A stretch of DNA of 64,000 bases from Trichopria drosophilae. Taxonomy: Eukaryota > Arthropoda > Insecta > Hymenoptera > Diapriidae. Shown here one piece after another: positions 31,329 through 43,439 of this stretch. How positions within the stretch are numbered: the first letter of the stretch is position 1; every line of letters begins with the position of its first letter. The notes under the pieces were generated by a model, which did no database searches, was not told where the DNA came from, and saw only the letters and a list, made by a program, of their open reading frames with translations. Where the stretch lies: contig CM059586.1 in the NCBI GenBank assembly GCA_030407085.1, positions 10,620,001 through 10,684,000 on the forward strand, given 5' to 3'. Both the position numbers and the translations under genes were made by a program.

Positions 31329-31362
31329 CGTCCGCACGCTAGCGAGGCCTGACTAGAACTGA
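31329..31362 (-). promoter_or_regulatory. LINE-1 Pol II promoter: Inr plus DPE across the 5S junction
   Basis: Reading the minus strand across the 5' junction gives CTCGTC (5S) joined to AGTTCT (element). TCAGTT at 31362-31357 is a perfect insect initiator whose A+1 is the first element base (31360). GGACG at 31333-31329 falls exactly at +28 to +32 and matches the downstream promoter element RGWYV. Jockey elements are known to use internal Inr/DPE-type promoters. Here the first two initiator bases come from the target. Confidence 0.7.
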
Positions 31363-31399
31363 CGAGAACTGGTTCTTTTAGCATGATATGGTCGTTGTC
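31361..31399 (-). pseudogene. 5' part of the 5S gene split by LINE-1
   Basis: It carries 5S nt 1-39, including the start GACAACGACC and the target duplication (31361-31375), with the conserved 5' flank at 31400-31445. The internal promoter boxes are missing from this side. Confidence 0.9.
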
Positions 31400-31445
31400 T
31401 GATAAAATGAAATCGCCAAATCGAGAGACAAGAAACGTGCCTTGG

Positions 31446-34400
31446 TTTTTTTTTTCATTTATTATCTGCTGCATATAAGATCTCTCAAAATACATTATAT
31501 TCCTAATAAACAAGAATTTCTATTATATATTACAGTTTATAACAAGATGGCTGTGTTTCAGCTTCGCAATTGCATGTACGATTTTTACTACGGAACGTAA
31601 TTATTTGATAACAATGTCTTTTGTACAATATATTATAGATATATTTACAATAATGTCTACTTATATCTAGTAACCGTTTTTACATTTTTATGTTTTAATC
31701 TTCGCCAGAAAATGCACACACAAAAACTGACTCAATCTCTTTCATACGGAAAAACAAGGGATAGGAAAGCTTACAAATCTAATATTTACACTATGTACAA
31801 ATAAATAATAAAATCTAAGTTAATAAATATATACAATTGTATACCGGGATTAAAACGGAAAACCGAATATTACACAATAATTTGACAATTTCATTATTTT
31901 TTTACGATATCAAGTGTTTTCTAACCACCAGAATTGTTTAAAATTTGTTCTATGCCGATCATTTTCATCTCTTTTTGGAATAGCTGTATTGTAGCGCCAT
32001 ATTGGATTGATTATTTTGACGTTAAGGTGTGGAGAATACATAATTTTCGTATTTCCTACTTTTCTAAATGCGTGATAAATGATCGGAATATTAGCATTAT
32101 CTTGTATATATCAGTTTCTGTCCAAGTACATAAAAGCTTCTGGTGGGATATATCCGATTTTCATACAGTTCTCATAATATTCGTCATTAATGAATCTTAC
32201 GCCATTAATAAGATTATTAACATTAATATTTGAGGCTTGCGCGTAATGTTTTCTAATTAATTTAAGAATATGAGTCAACTCGGTTTATATTTGCATTATC
32301 ATATATCTTTTTGTTACTGACATATTTCTTGTAGCCGGATATCTCTGATCTGTAAGTACTCGAGCACGTTCTGATACATTTTCTTTCAAAAACCCGAATT
32401 TTTTCCATCATTGATGTCGTGATGTTAAACCAGATGGGACAGCCATGCGTAATAATTGGCCTTATAAACGCTTGGTAACAAATAAGTTTTAAGCGATTTC
32501 GTAAATTCTTTGAATAGAAAAGACCTTTAATTTTCCAGAAAATATTTGGTGCTTTTTTCATCCGAATTTCCAAATGTTTATTAAATTTCAGGGTATGGTC
32601 CAAGTGCACACCCAGGTATTTTACACATGTTTGTGGACAACTGTTTCATCTCCATTCGTATTTCTTTTAATTGAAATGTTTTTGCATTTCTCTCTTTCTG
32701 CTCGACTTAAGGAATGTAATGGCTGACGAAACAGTATGGTTTCGCATTTATCAGGGTTTATTTTTAATTTCCAGGTATTATAATAATACTGTAGATTTTG
32801 AAAGGTCCTTTCCAACTCTCGGTCCTTTGTATCAGAACCAAGTACATAGACTATAAGGTCGTCCGCAAAGGCGATAGATCGTTTATTTGTAGAGTTCATA
32901 TCCAATAATTGCAATATGTCACTGTTAAAAATGTTAAATAATATCGGAGAGTTTACAGTGCCTTGCCGTAAACCGTTTGGTATTTGAAATTCGGCGGATG
33001 TCAGTGAGCCATCAGAAATAACAAATTTTTTATCAATAGTCATATTCCAAATCATTTTGATAAGATTTTTCGGAAATTTCTTTCTTATCATTTTAAAAAT
33101 AAGTTCTTCAATCCAGACTGAGTCAAATGCCTTTTCCAGGTCGATCAGACACGCCCCTACTCTTTTACGGGAATTCAATGCCCAATGAATATCAGAAACC
33201 AATTTATTAATTGCATGAATGATAGAATGTTTGTATCTGAATCCAAACTGATTGTCAGGTATAATGTTTTTTAGATTGCAGAAGTTTGTTAAGTGTTTAT
33301 TAAGAATAATCTCAAATACTTTACTGATATTTGGGGGAAGACTTATGGGTCGCAGATCAGATGGAAATGAACCCTTTTTACCTTTTTTGATAATCGGACA
33401 TACTTTGGCTTTTTTCCATTCTAATGGAAAGTAACTGTTATTTAAGAGATTATTAAATATTATGGGATATGGCCAGATTATTTTTCGCGGGAGGTGTTTC
33501 AAAACAATATTTGGAATTTCGTCAAAACTAGATGATTTTTTATTTTTTAAAGATCTAAAGATCTTAGTCAATTGCGGTAAGTCAGTAAAATAATCATCTT
33601 CCTTAATATTTGTTTTGGGTTTGTAAGCAGGGTTTGTTTCGTTAAAATTACAAATTCTTATATTTTTCAAGATATCATCTTTTTAAGGACATTCGTGGTT
33701 CTAGTGACAATACGCATATGTTGCTTGCGTCTCATGTTTTCGCATTGCTGATGGACTTTTGCAAGATATGTTCCCACCACATTCAATTTTTCTATTGGGT
33801 CAGATATTATAAAATTTTCTACTTCGTCTCGGATTGATTTTAGCTGCGGTTAAAAGAATTTCGTCATTTTGTGGTATAGTTGCGTGATTATAGAATATTT
33901 TTCTTTCTTTCAGAAAATTTGATTTAACTGTGGAAACATGTCTTTTGGACTGTTTATTGGTAAATTTTTAATTTTATTATTCCAATAAAGGTTAATAGAT
34001 TTTGAGAATTCTTCTTGAAGTTTTAATTTAATTTCTCGTAGAAGATGATTTAATTTCTTGCGTCTTACATTAATGTTCTGCAGTCGAGTTTGATTTAATT
34101 TATTGAGCTGTATAAGTACATTTTTCTGCTTTGTAAGTTTCTTAATTTTGGGATTGACATAACAATTGCAAGAATTTTTTTATTTTACCGTAAGAACTAC
34201 ACTTACTATGGAATTTTGGATATGTTCTTTTCAAAGTCAAATTTCTATCCATAGGTATGTTAACTGTATAGTTATCGTCAAAAAAGCATGAAATTTATTC
34301 TAGGCTGTGTTTCTGTAATTTAATTTATTTTTTATTTGTTGCTGTTCTAATGCAAAGTCAGTGTAATCACTAATAACATTTTCCATGAGCACGGCATTAT

Positions 34401-34638
34401 TATCCCTGTCGTAAGGAATTGTTATTAGTTTATTATTATTATTATTATTATTAATTTTTAATAGATTATCCACGAGACATATGTCTAAATATGAATATCC
34501 CCTTGGATACGAAGGAAGGTCTGTCGAATACATATTTAATCGGTAATGAAAATCGTTTCTTTGGATCCATTTTTTAAGCGAAACTCCTCTACAGTTGTTT
34601 TCGGCGTTTCCCCAGTCTGAATGTTTTGCATTTAGATC
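31446..34638 (-). mobile_element. Degenerate 5'-truncated LINE (LINE-2), related subfamily
   Basis: This minus-strand element is related to LINE-1 but clearly diverged. Its short poly-A (T10 at 31446-31455) abuts the 5S upstream flank, about 46 bp before a 5S start, not the usual 5S site. Its 5' end stops inside the endonuclease domain, right after the GDLNAKH-equivalent position, and is fused to 5S nt 70 at 34639. The expected 5S nt 71-118 and most of one spacer are missing, so insertion or repair was coupled to a target deletion. The 3' UTR resembles the relic at 45009-45190. Confidence 0.85.
31918..34533 (-). pseudogene. LINE-2 ORF2 remnant
   Basis: Three reading-frame pieces remain. Piece 34300-34533 is part of the endonuclease (YSYLDICLVD). 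Piece 32621-33670 is the RT core, with RPISLPPNISKVFE, QFGFRYKHS, ACLIDLEKAFDS, GLRQGTVNSP and AFADDL all recognisable. Piece 32262-32609 is the C-terminal part. Frameshifts and stops separate them, including between 32609 and 32621 and between 33670 and 34300. A TAA microsatellite (34431-34452) has expanded within the endonuclease part. The tail near 31925 still reads FWWLE. The copy cannot encode a full protein. Confidence 0.88.
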
Positions 34639-34679
34639 GCGCTCAATGCTTCTTAACTTCAGTGATCGGACGAGAACTG
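34639..34679 (-). pseudogene. 5S fragment between LINE-2 and LINE-3
   Basis: It corresponds to 5S nt 29-70 (CAGTTCTCGTCC to GAGCGCG on the minus strand). One edge abuts the LINE-3 poly-A and the other the truncated LINE-2 5' end. Confidence 0.9.
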
Positions 34680-37600
34680 TTTTTTTTTGTAATGCGTTTA
34701 TTTGAACCCTTATACAATATAAATTACAGTAATTAACCTAAATAAACAATGGTTATCGGTATCATATTATATATATCATATCATATATACCAATGGCGAC
34801 GAAATAAGCGCCACGTAGTCTAAAGCTTTAACTTAAGTTCTATAATTAATTTTAGAACACTTATTTTCAAGTTACTTATCCAGCGGGATCCTTGGATCGT
34901 AACCATTTTCATATCTATTTGCTAGATCCAGAAAAATGGGTGAAAAACTGAACGTGAATGTACCGTTTGATAGTGGTGAAGGACTGTGGGAATAAGGGAG
35001 AATATAGAGTGGGATAGGATAGAATAAGATAGGGTGCCTATTTACATATGTACAATCTTAAGATGTTTTTTTCTTCATACATTAATATTTGAGTTTAATT
35101 TTCTTTGCATTAAACGATGTCTTCAGAAAGCCACCAAAATTTTTTAGTGTTTTGTCTGTGTTTTTCATTAATATCTCTCAAAGAGAGGGACATATGGAAT
35201 CTCCATAATGAGTTATATGTTAGACCGTTGAGATTTGCATCGTATTTAATGCATTTATTTTTCATTCTCCGGTTTACATGATATATAATCGGGATATTAT
35301 ATTTATCTTGTAAATAATTATATTGGTCTAAATAGAAAAACGCTTCAGGTGGAATATAACCTGTATTCAATGTATGACTGTGGTACAATATATTGTACGT
35401 TGAAAATTAAGCTGTTTTCTTTTATGTTGGACGCATACGCAAAATGGTTTCTACAAATTTTTAAAATAAAGCAATCAATCCGTTGAATATTTGCGATGCG
35501 GTATATTTTTTTATTGCTTATATACTCTCTAAATTCAGTTTCTTGTGATCTGGAGATACCTAAACAGGCTCTAATACATTTTCTTTCGAAAAACCCTAAT
35601 TTCTCCATTAAAGATGCCGATAAATTGTACCAAATCGGACACCCATACGTTAAAATAGGTCTAACTAAGGCCTGATAACAATTAATCTATATTCGTGAAT
35701 GCAGATGTTTCGAATGAAATAATCTTTTACTTTTCCAGAATGCCCCCTTCGCTTTAGTTAATTGTATTTCAAGATGCTTTTGGAAATGAAGTCTTTCTAA
35801 ATATTTAACGATTTTTTTATGTGGTATTAATTCGCTACTATTTCCTCTGATACTAAAGTTTGTACAATGTTTTCGTTCGCCCTTTCCTAGTTCTGACAAT
35901 TTTTGCCTGAACAATATTGTCTCGCATTTTCCTGTGTTTATCTTTAGTTTCCACGTAAAATAATAATCTTGGATTTTTTAAAATAATTCTTCAAGTTCAT
36001 CTTGTATTATTTTTGATTTGGAACCAGATATGTAAATGATTAAGTCATCTGCAAAAGCTATGCCTTTTTATGTGGATCTGTATTTAGGCCAAACAATTTC
36101 AAAACGTCACTATTAAAAATATTAAAAAGAATTGGTGAATTCACGGTGCCTTGTTGTAGTCCATTGGTTATTTTAAATTCTTTATTAGAAATGTTAAGTC
36201 CGTCTGATGTAATCAACGATTTATTCGTGATCATGTTCCATATTATTTTTATTAGGTAACGGGGGAATTGTTTTTTAATCAATTTATAAATCAATGCTTC
36301 AATCCACACTGTATCAAACGCCTTTTCAAGGTCTATGAGGCATGCTCCTACAAGTTTATTTCCATTTAGCTCCCAACAAATATCAGATATTAGTTTGTGG
36401 CTGGCGTGAATGGTGGAATGCTTGTGTCTAAACCCAAATTGACTTTCTGGGATTATGTTATTCTGTTGACAAAATTGTACTAATGAATTAATAATAATTA
36501 TCTTAAAAACTTTGCTCATATTTGGTAGGAGACTAATGGGCCTCATGTTTGCAGGATTCGAAGTATCTTTGCCTTTTTTTGGAAGAGCGATAATTTTCGC
36601 TTTCTTCCATTCTTTTGGAAAATACATATTATTCAGGGCATTATTAAAAATAATTGTATAAAGACGTTTGATTTTTGGAGTAATATTTTTTAAAACAATA
36701 TTAGGTATACCGTCTAATCCTGGAGATTTTTTGTTATTTAGCCTATGAAAATTTTTGGATAATGCTCTAAAATTGGTGACATATAACAAATGATTATCAA
36801 CTTGAGAAGGATTATCTGATGTGTTTTGTTTGTTGAAAAACACGATAGAAGTATTTTCAATACTGTCCTTTTCCATTTCTGCTTTAAGGTTGTTTGTATC
36901 TCTTAAAATAATTTCGGTTAGTCTATCTCTTCCCAAGTTTTCGTTTTGTTTGTGGGTATTTTCAAAGTGTATACCAATTACATTTAATTTATCAACAGGA
37001 TTCTCAATAATAAAGTTGCCTTTATTATCTGAATATATCCGTTGCGGATTTAAATTGGCTGCGTTTATGAGTTCGGCTTTATCTGGTGGAATTTTTAAGT
37101 TCGGTATAGAGCAACTATTTTTAGGCCTAAAAAATTGATTGACCTGTGGAAACATGTTCTTAGGGTCATTTATTGGAATTTTAGTGATTTTGTTTGTCCA
37201 ATATTCATTTATAGACTTACTAAATTCTTGTTTTAATTTTGTTTTTATGTCTAGCAATACCAATTTCAGCCGAGTGAGTTTTTCTACTTTATTTGGCCCG
37301 TTATTGCGCCGAAGACTATTTATTTCAGATAATATAAAGTTCTTATCTCTTTGCATTTGCCTGATATTATCATTTATATATGACTCACAGGAATTTTTGT
37401 CTTTTATTTTAGGTATAACCTTGCGGATTGTGTTTAGGATGAGTATTTCTATTTCTTTAATGTATATGTCTATTTCATTATTTGATAAATTTCTATCGTT
37501 GGGGATTTCGATATTGCAATTATTATTTAAGGTCGACTGGAATTTTTTTCAATCTGTTTTCTTAAAATTTAATTTGTGTTGGTTACTTTCCGTTTCTAAT

Positions 37601-37946
37601 TCGAAGTCATTAGTTTTTAGACTAACTTCAAAGTTTAAAGCGTTATGATCACTATCATAATTTAAAGTATTTAGTGTGTTTCTCGCGCATTTATTGAGAA
37701 TTTCCAATCTGGTGTCTATTAAGCAGATATCAAGGTAGGAGTTTCCATTTGGATACGATGGATCTTCCGAACCAAAAAGGTTGATTTTATAAAGAATGTC
37801 GTTATTATCTACCCAAGATTTTAAAAATATTGCTTGTGTGCTTCGCGTTTAAATCACCTGCTAGTATATAAAAGTTTTCCTTTTTATCTAATTGTAAACT
37901 TTTAGATATTTCAATTAATTCGGGTTGAAATTCTTTTTGGTTCCCC
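34680..37946 (-). mobile_element. Degenerate 5'-truncated LINE (LINE-3), same family as LINE-1
   Basis: The minus-strand element has its poly-A (T9 at 34680-34688) inserted at 5S nt 28/29, within about four bases of the LINE-1 site. The protein pieces are close to LINE-1. The 5' end stops in the endonuclease (just after the AYARPSNQKEF-equivalent position) and is joined at about 37946 to 5S spacer sequence. About 137 bp of spacer plus 5S nt 1-28 are missing, so this insertion is also linked to a target deletion. Confidence 0.9.
35110..37944 (-). pseudogene. LINE-3 ORF2 remnant
   Basis: The largest intact piece (36058-37356, 432 residues) spans the linker and most of the RT up to GLQQGTVNSP, with RPISLLPNMSKVF and ACLIDLEKAFDT visible. 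Further pieces at 35687-35914, 35345-35608 and 35110-35388 continue to the end (FWWLSED). A break just before 36058 separates the AFADDL box into another frame. The endonuclease part (37360-37944) has lost about 25 bases near 37828 and carries other frame changes. The copy is inactive. Confidence 0.88.
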
Positions 37947-38157
37947 ATCAGACGTTCTCGATAGTATATATCGCTTAACTGCTTCTTAGTTGATCGAGAG
38001 GTTAATATAATCTTTAATTTTGACCACGTTACAAAAGATATATTCCATTAGGAATATATTGTTGAAATTTTTGTAAAATTTGACGTTTCTTGCCGCGATT
38101 TAACATTTTTCGTTATATACATCGATAATAACACGTGGAACGCAAAAAAACAAAAAA
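37947..38157. repeat. 5S spacer fragment
   Basis: It matches 25442-25651 from ATCAGACGTTCTCGATAG to the T-run terminator side of the 5S gene. It is cut at its left edge by LINE-3. Confidence 0.85.
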
Positions 38158-38275
38158 GACAACAACACGCGGTGTTCCCAAGCGGTCACCCATCCAAGTA
38201 CTGACCGCGCTCAATGCTTCTTAACTTCAGTGATCGGACGAGAACTGGTTCTTTTAGCATGATATGGTCGTTGTC
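38158..38275 (-). rRNA. 5S ribosomal RNA gene
   Basis: This complete 118 nt copy appears identical to 25186-25303 and has a T-rich terminator beyond its 3' end. The conserved 5' flank (38276-38325) is present, then sequence diverges near GCCTTGGCGATTGG. It marks the right edge of the LINE-invaded array. Confidence 0.95.
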
Positions 38276-38329
38276 TGGTAAAATGAAATCGCTAAATCGA
38301 GAGACAAGAAACGGGCCTTGGCGATTGGT

Positions 38330-40030
38330 TTTATGTTCACTCCTTAAAAAAAAGAGTTTTGTTAAATCCAGACGATATGTATAATCGAAAAATGGTACCG
38401 TATTTCTCTGTTTCTTGATATTTTAAAAAGGGCCTTGTACCAGTTTTGGCACTTTTGATTTTAAAACGACTACCAGTTAAGTGGTTAAAGGTCTTAGGAA
38501 GCTAAATTTACCAAACTTGTCGATATTAATATTGATTTACAAAAGTTTCGTATGCGAACCTGCAAAAATCACTTTTCTATACAAATTTTCTGGATGAAAA
38601 TAAACCCTGCCGAAATGTAAAAAATACTGACCAAAGTACAACTTTTAAAGTGTAATCTTCATTAAAATAAAGTAGCCTTGGTAAAAACCGAACAAAATAT
38701 TTTTGAAGATGGCCCTATTTGGTCATTTTTCTAGTTTAAATCGCTTCTAGCTTGAAAAGGAAGCGTTTTTTTTCTCGAGAAAATGACAAGAGTGAAAATG
38801 TGTTTACTTTTCCCAAATTTCGCTAATCCAAGGGTTGCCAAAATGATTTGCCTACTTTTTCATATTTGTTTATTTTTATTGCTAATAACTGATTACTATA
38901 ATTTGGACCAATAAAATGTATTTTTATTTGCAATAACATCATTCATCGATTCCAATTAGTTTCAATCCGGCAGCTTTCAGTGATTGGTCAGATGTCTGTG
39001 CCTCTCTTCGGTGCTCCGATGTCGCTTCTTGCATATCTTTTATTAATGTTGGTATAGGTTGATATTTTTTCTTCGCTATTTTTGTTATTTTCTAGAGTGT
39101 GGTGTCTTTAGGGTTTAGTTTTTTAGTTGATTTTCCATATTTTGTTTCTTTATTTGTAAATGTTTTGGCTGATGATTTGTTTTTGTTTCGAAAATAATGC
39201 TTTTAATTCTTTTGTCAGTCTTTACGTGTTCGATTTTTCTCTACTGCAACGCACATAGTCGAGTTACAGGTAACATCACGTATTCATAGACACAAAGTAG
39301 AAATTTGTTCGTTTATATTACTATTCCGCATACATTCAAGGTGAAATACGAAAAAAATGTCAGTATTCTTCAATTTTGAATGCTTAATCGAGAGTTTTTG
39401 TCGTGCGCTGCACATCATGACCTGTGCACGCAAGTCGGAGATCGAAAAAAGCTGGCCAAAAACTACTTAAAAAAATTTTTCTTTTCTATTCTTATCGTTT
39501 CTTGAAATTTAGTTGTGAACCAGTGATTTCTGTAGGTGAAATTATTCGAGTGTTGTTTTAACTGTGGTAATGACTTTTAATTTTCTATTTTTTGTAGTTG
39601 TTCTTTTAGAGATTGTTCCAATCGGTGCAGTACATTTTGAGTTTGTTGCGTTCTATTTTTTCCATTAATTTTATACTTTTTTTTATACTCAGTGCAGGTT
39701 ATTGAATTTGCTGGATAGCTGGATAACACCGTTAGTGCCATATTTAGCGGGACAAATTTAATTTAACATAACGTCATAATCTTCTTCCATTTTTTTCTTC
39801 TGCATCATCGTTTTCAATGCTTGGAATCTGTTGTTAGTTTTAATAGTTTCCTTTGAAGGGCAAATTTTTCCTTTTCTTACTCTCATTTACTATGTTTTCA
39901 CTGATTTCGCTGATTTTGCCTTTATAATATTTTCTTGTCTTCAAATACTAAGCTTATTTATTATACATACGAATATTAAAGTTTTCTAGGTTGTTACACG
40001 GCCGCTCGAAACAATGGAACGAGAACTGTT
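38330..40030. other. Gene-free DNA, possibly old LINE debris
   Basis: I see no supported gene. Positions 39000-39960 are strikingly T-rich and A/G-poor on the plus strand, with pieces such as TTGTAGTTGTTCTTTTAGAG. This resembles the composition of minus-strand LINE ORF1, so decayed gag sequence is possible. At 40017-40030, CGAGAACTGTTTTTTAATAACC resembles the 5S/LINE 3' junction seen at 34671. The evidence is weak. Confidence 0.3.
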
Positions 40031-43000
40031 TTTTAATAACCTTAAATATTATTTGCAGAACAATATCTTCCTTTATTTATGTTGAATTATTTTCTGAAAT
40101 CTTTTGACTTTTCACTAAAATATAAATTATCTTATAAAAAAATAATTATCTTATAGAAAGCGTGTCTATTTCTAAATCGATTCTTATTTAATATAAAATA
40201 AGAAAGTGAACGTTAGTTTTAATGTTAAATTTCACGTGACAGAATGCATTTGTAAAAGTGTCATATATATATTTAATCAGTTAAATGTATACTTTGTATA
40301 CTTATGACTTGTGATCTTGTATACTTGTGAGCGGTATATTGTATATAATATGTAAAACCATAAGCGTACAAAGCAGTTTGCCATTATCGCATACTTGAAA
40401 AATATATGAATAACTAAATTGGATCTTCATAAAGGGCATTAACTGGTGTTAAAATTTTCTTTTAGTTACCGATCGTTCTATATAATTATAAATATTTAAA
40501 TGCTATTAACATTCTACGCTCTAGATACACTATTACGTATATTTAAATGCACATTTTCCCATATGTAACTTGTTAATTTTATAAGATTCGATCTAAACGC
40601 ACGGTAAGGAATTACCAATGCATACGATTATTTTAATTCCCAGCGTCAAGTAGGTCAATGTGATTAACAACCTTCTATGAAAACGAAACTTTAATTACTG
40701 CTAAAACACAATAGCAAATTGCATTTAATTGCAATTCGATCAAGCTAATACGCCGTTGAATAATAATGTTAATGTATATAAAAAAAGAGGACCCTTGGTT
40801 TAATATTTAAAAACAAAACAATTTGTCGCGAACCTTTTTACCTTTCGTGCATTCCCACGCTATTGACGGTTATCTCCAAGTTATAGGGCGTTGATTTAAT
40901 CTTGCGTACTTAAAGTTGCATACGAATTGCAGCGAGGTGAAACTACTTGTTAATCGTTTTTTTATCGCACACTTCGGGCCGTACCTTCGTAATTTCGCGA
41001 TTGACATAGAAGCCTCAGGCATTCGTTCGGTTACTTTTTCTGCTTTTTCTATCGAGTTCGGCTCGGGTACTCCAGTTTTTTGGCCCTCGGGCATACCAAG
41101 TTAAAACCTGGCGAGTGTATCAGTTATGCAATCCATTAAAAAAAGGTCTCAAACAAGCCGATGTAGCGAGCAAGCCGTAATTGGTCATGAAAAATTTGTC
41201 ATTGAACTCAACCAAAATTCTGATAAAAAAAGGATTGGTTGGATCTGTACTTAGTGTTATCACTATGTAGATAATGTTTTATCTAAATAGTCCATAATTT
41301 TAAGCAACAAACATTTGTACGCACGACGGGTTTATACTTGCAATGCTTAGGAAAAACTTTATCTGAAACAGTAAAAATAAATGTTTTCATTATAAAAAAA
41401 GAAAATTAGCACCGATTACAGTTGAGGTTGAGGGTATCCCAAACGTTTTCATTTTCAATAATGAAATAAATGACTTGTGATTATATTAATAATTCGTTAG
41501 AATCGAAATACAAATCAAATTTTAGTTAGTTTTCGGAAAATTGTAGTTTTATTTTTCATTGCGTTTTATTTGCAAAAAAAAAACGCCGTCAACAATGAAA
41601 TTTTATGTAACGCGACGCTTGGTGTCTATTTTTTTCGTAAATATAGATACTATTTTAATAATTTTCCAATAAGTTCTAGTTGAGGACGTAATTAATTAAA
41701 TAATAAATGTTATTAAAAAGTTCATCAAAGGTTAAAAAATATCAATTGGTTCAAGAATTAGGCAATGAAAGAAGAATTGGGGTAACGAGAAAGTCATTTT
41801 TTTTCAAATTAGGAATCTTGTTTCTATGCGGCGCATTTTATTACATAAGGCCCTCGATCACTTAATGAGTACTTAGTTTCTATGAATGTCAGTTATGTAT
41901 TCGCTTCAAGTGAAATCGATAAGGAAAAAGGTAATTTGTTTGACATGATATTATTTGTGTGAAAGAAGATGTAGCAAAAAACGATATTTCTGTCTACTTA
42001 TTAAAGAGCAACTTAGTTCCATGCATTAGAACTGCAATTTCCACGATGATTACATTTTTCGTACAAACGAGTTTTATACTATTTTATTTCATGTGACTAT
42101 TGCGTGTAACTGAATATTTTTTAAAAAGTAATTGCTTTGAAATTATGCAATTTATCACTTCAGATGCGTAGTTGTCACAGGTAGTTATTTATTGTTACTG
42201 CAATTTTCACCATTAATCTATCTCAATTATTAGTTTCAAACATTTGATCTAGAAATACTGGTATTTGAGATAAGTTATTGTCGAAGTTTACACTTCAGTT
42301 ACATTCAACTGAAGTTTTATCGTCATTTTGAAAATGCTAAAGGTTAAATGTGTAAAAATATAAAATAGGTGCATCTATTAATATTAAATATTAAATCTGG
42401 CATTTACATTCATGTTACCATGTCCTGTTCTTTTTAACGATTTAATATGTTTAAAATATTGATAAATACTATTACAATTACGTAATCAATTAACGAGGTA
42501 GAAATTATAAAAGATAATCACATTATCCTTTACTGACATAAGTTTCAGTAAATCTCTAAAAGTAATCTAGAATCCTAATAAATGTCTAAAGATGTGTAAA
42601 CCCTTATTTAAAAGTATGCGTTCATTGCGTTAAAATCCCTTAACACAATAATTTCTTTATTTTTTCTCTATTTATAATAATTCTCCCAGCAATATCTGGT
42701 TAATGCAAAAAATCTGGAAGCTGGATGGTAACAAATAAGGAATTTATTTTTGAGATTCTAATAGACACTTAAAAATAGTAACAACACCTATAAATGATGT
42801 CTAATCCGTATTTTCACTACTTAAGTAGTAACTCCAACCATCTTTTTTTTCAGTGCCAAGTGATATTTTACGTATTGTACAGGTTATCCCCCTGCACATT
42901 TTATACATATTAATACAAAAGTATTTAAGTACACGTTGTCATTAAACTCCGCCCACCTTCTTATTCAGTCCGTTCATTACATTTATGTAGTTCGTTGAAG

Positions 43001-43430
43001 TCTTCGTTATTTTGTCACATCTGCATGTGGTGAAAGTAATTCACAATAGAATCGAACTGTATGCACTTAATTATAAAGTATCAGTAATAATACATTTGTT
43101 ATTTTTTCCTTCATGCTTCAGGTATTTGCCTAATTTCTGTCATTTTTTACGATTATTTGTGTAGTCCTTTTCTAACTATAAATGTATGTTATTAAGATAA
43201 TTGTACTTTTTTTGCTTGATTTCGTTTTGGTAATGAATTTATAGTGTTGCAATTTTAATTTTTGTTATAATATCAAATAATTTATATAAAACAAAAAATT
43301 ATTAAACATTCATTAGATATCTAAATATTAATCAAATTTTATTGAATGAGGGTTTAATGTATTATTCGAGCTGTTATGAATTTTAGGATATTCTCTACTA
43401 TGTATCTTTATTTATTCAATATTTTCATAA
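40031..43430. other. Gene-free AT-rich DNA
   Basis: No gene is supported. Positions 40900-41210 are a locally GC-richer block (GGCTCGGGTACTCCAG) with short ORFs on both strands, none with splice or codon evidence. The rest shows nothing distinctive. Confidence 0.4.
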
Positions 43431-43439
43431 GATATACAT

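Larger units (their letters stand above)
25746..31360 (-). mobile_element. Full-length 5S-targeting Jockey-like LINE (LINE-1)
   Basis: This 5.6 kb non-LTR retrotransposon is inserted in a 5S rRNA gene in the same orientation. Reading 5' to 3' on the minus strand it has a roughly 162 nt 5' UTR, ORF1 (gag-like), ORF2 (endonuclease and reverse transcriptase), a roughly 410 nt 3' UTR, and a 26 nt poly-A tail (25747-25772). The 15 bp target duplication is exact. Intact ORFs, a clean tail and a perfect duplication mark a recent, possibly active insertion. Zinc knuckles with a PRE_C2HC-like region in ORF1, and no RNase H, favour the Jockey clade. LINE-3 and the 45.0 kb relic enter the same 5S site. 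Confidence 0.93.
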
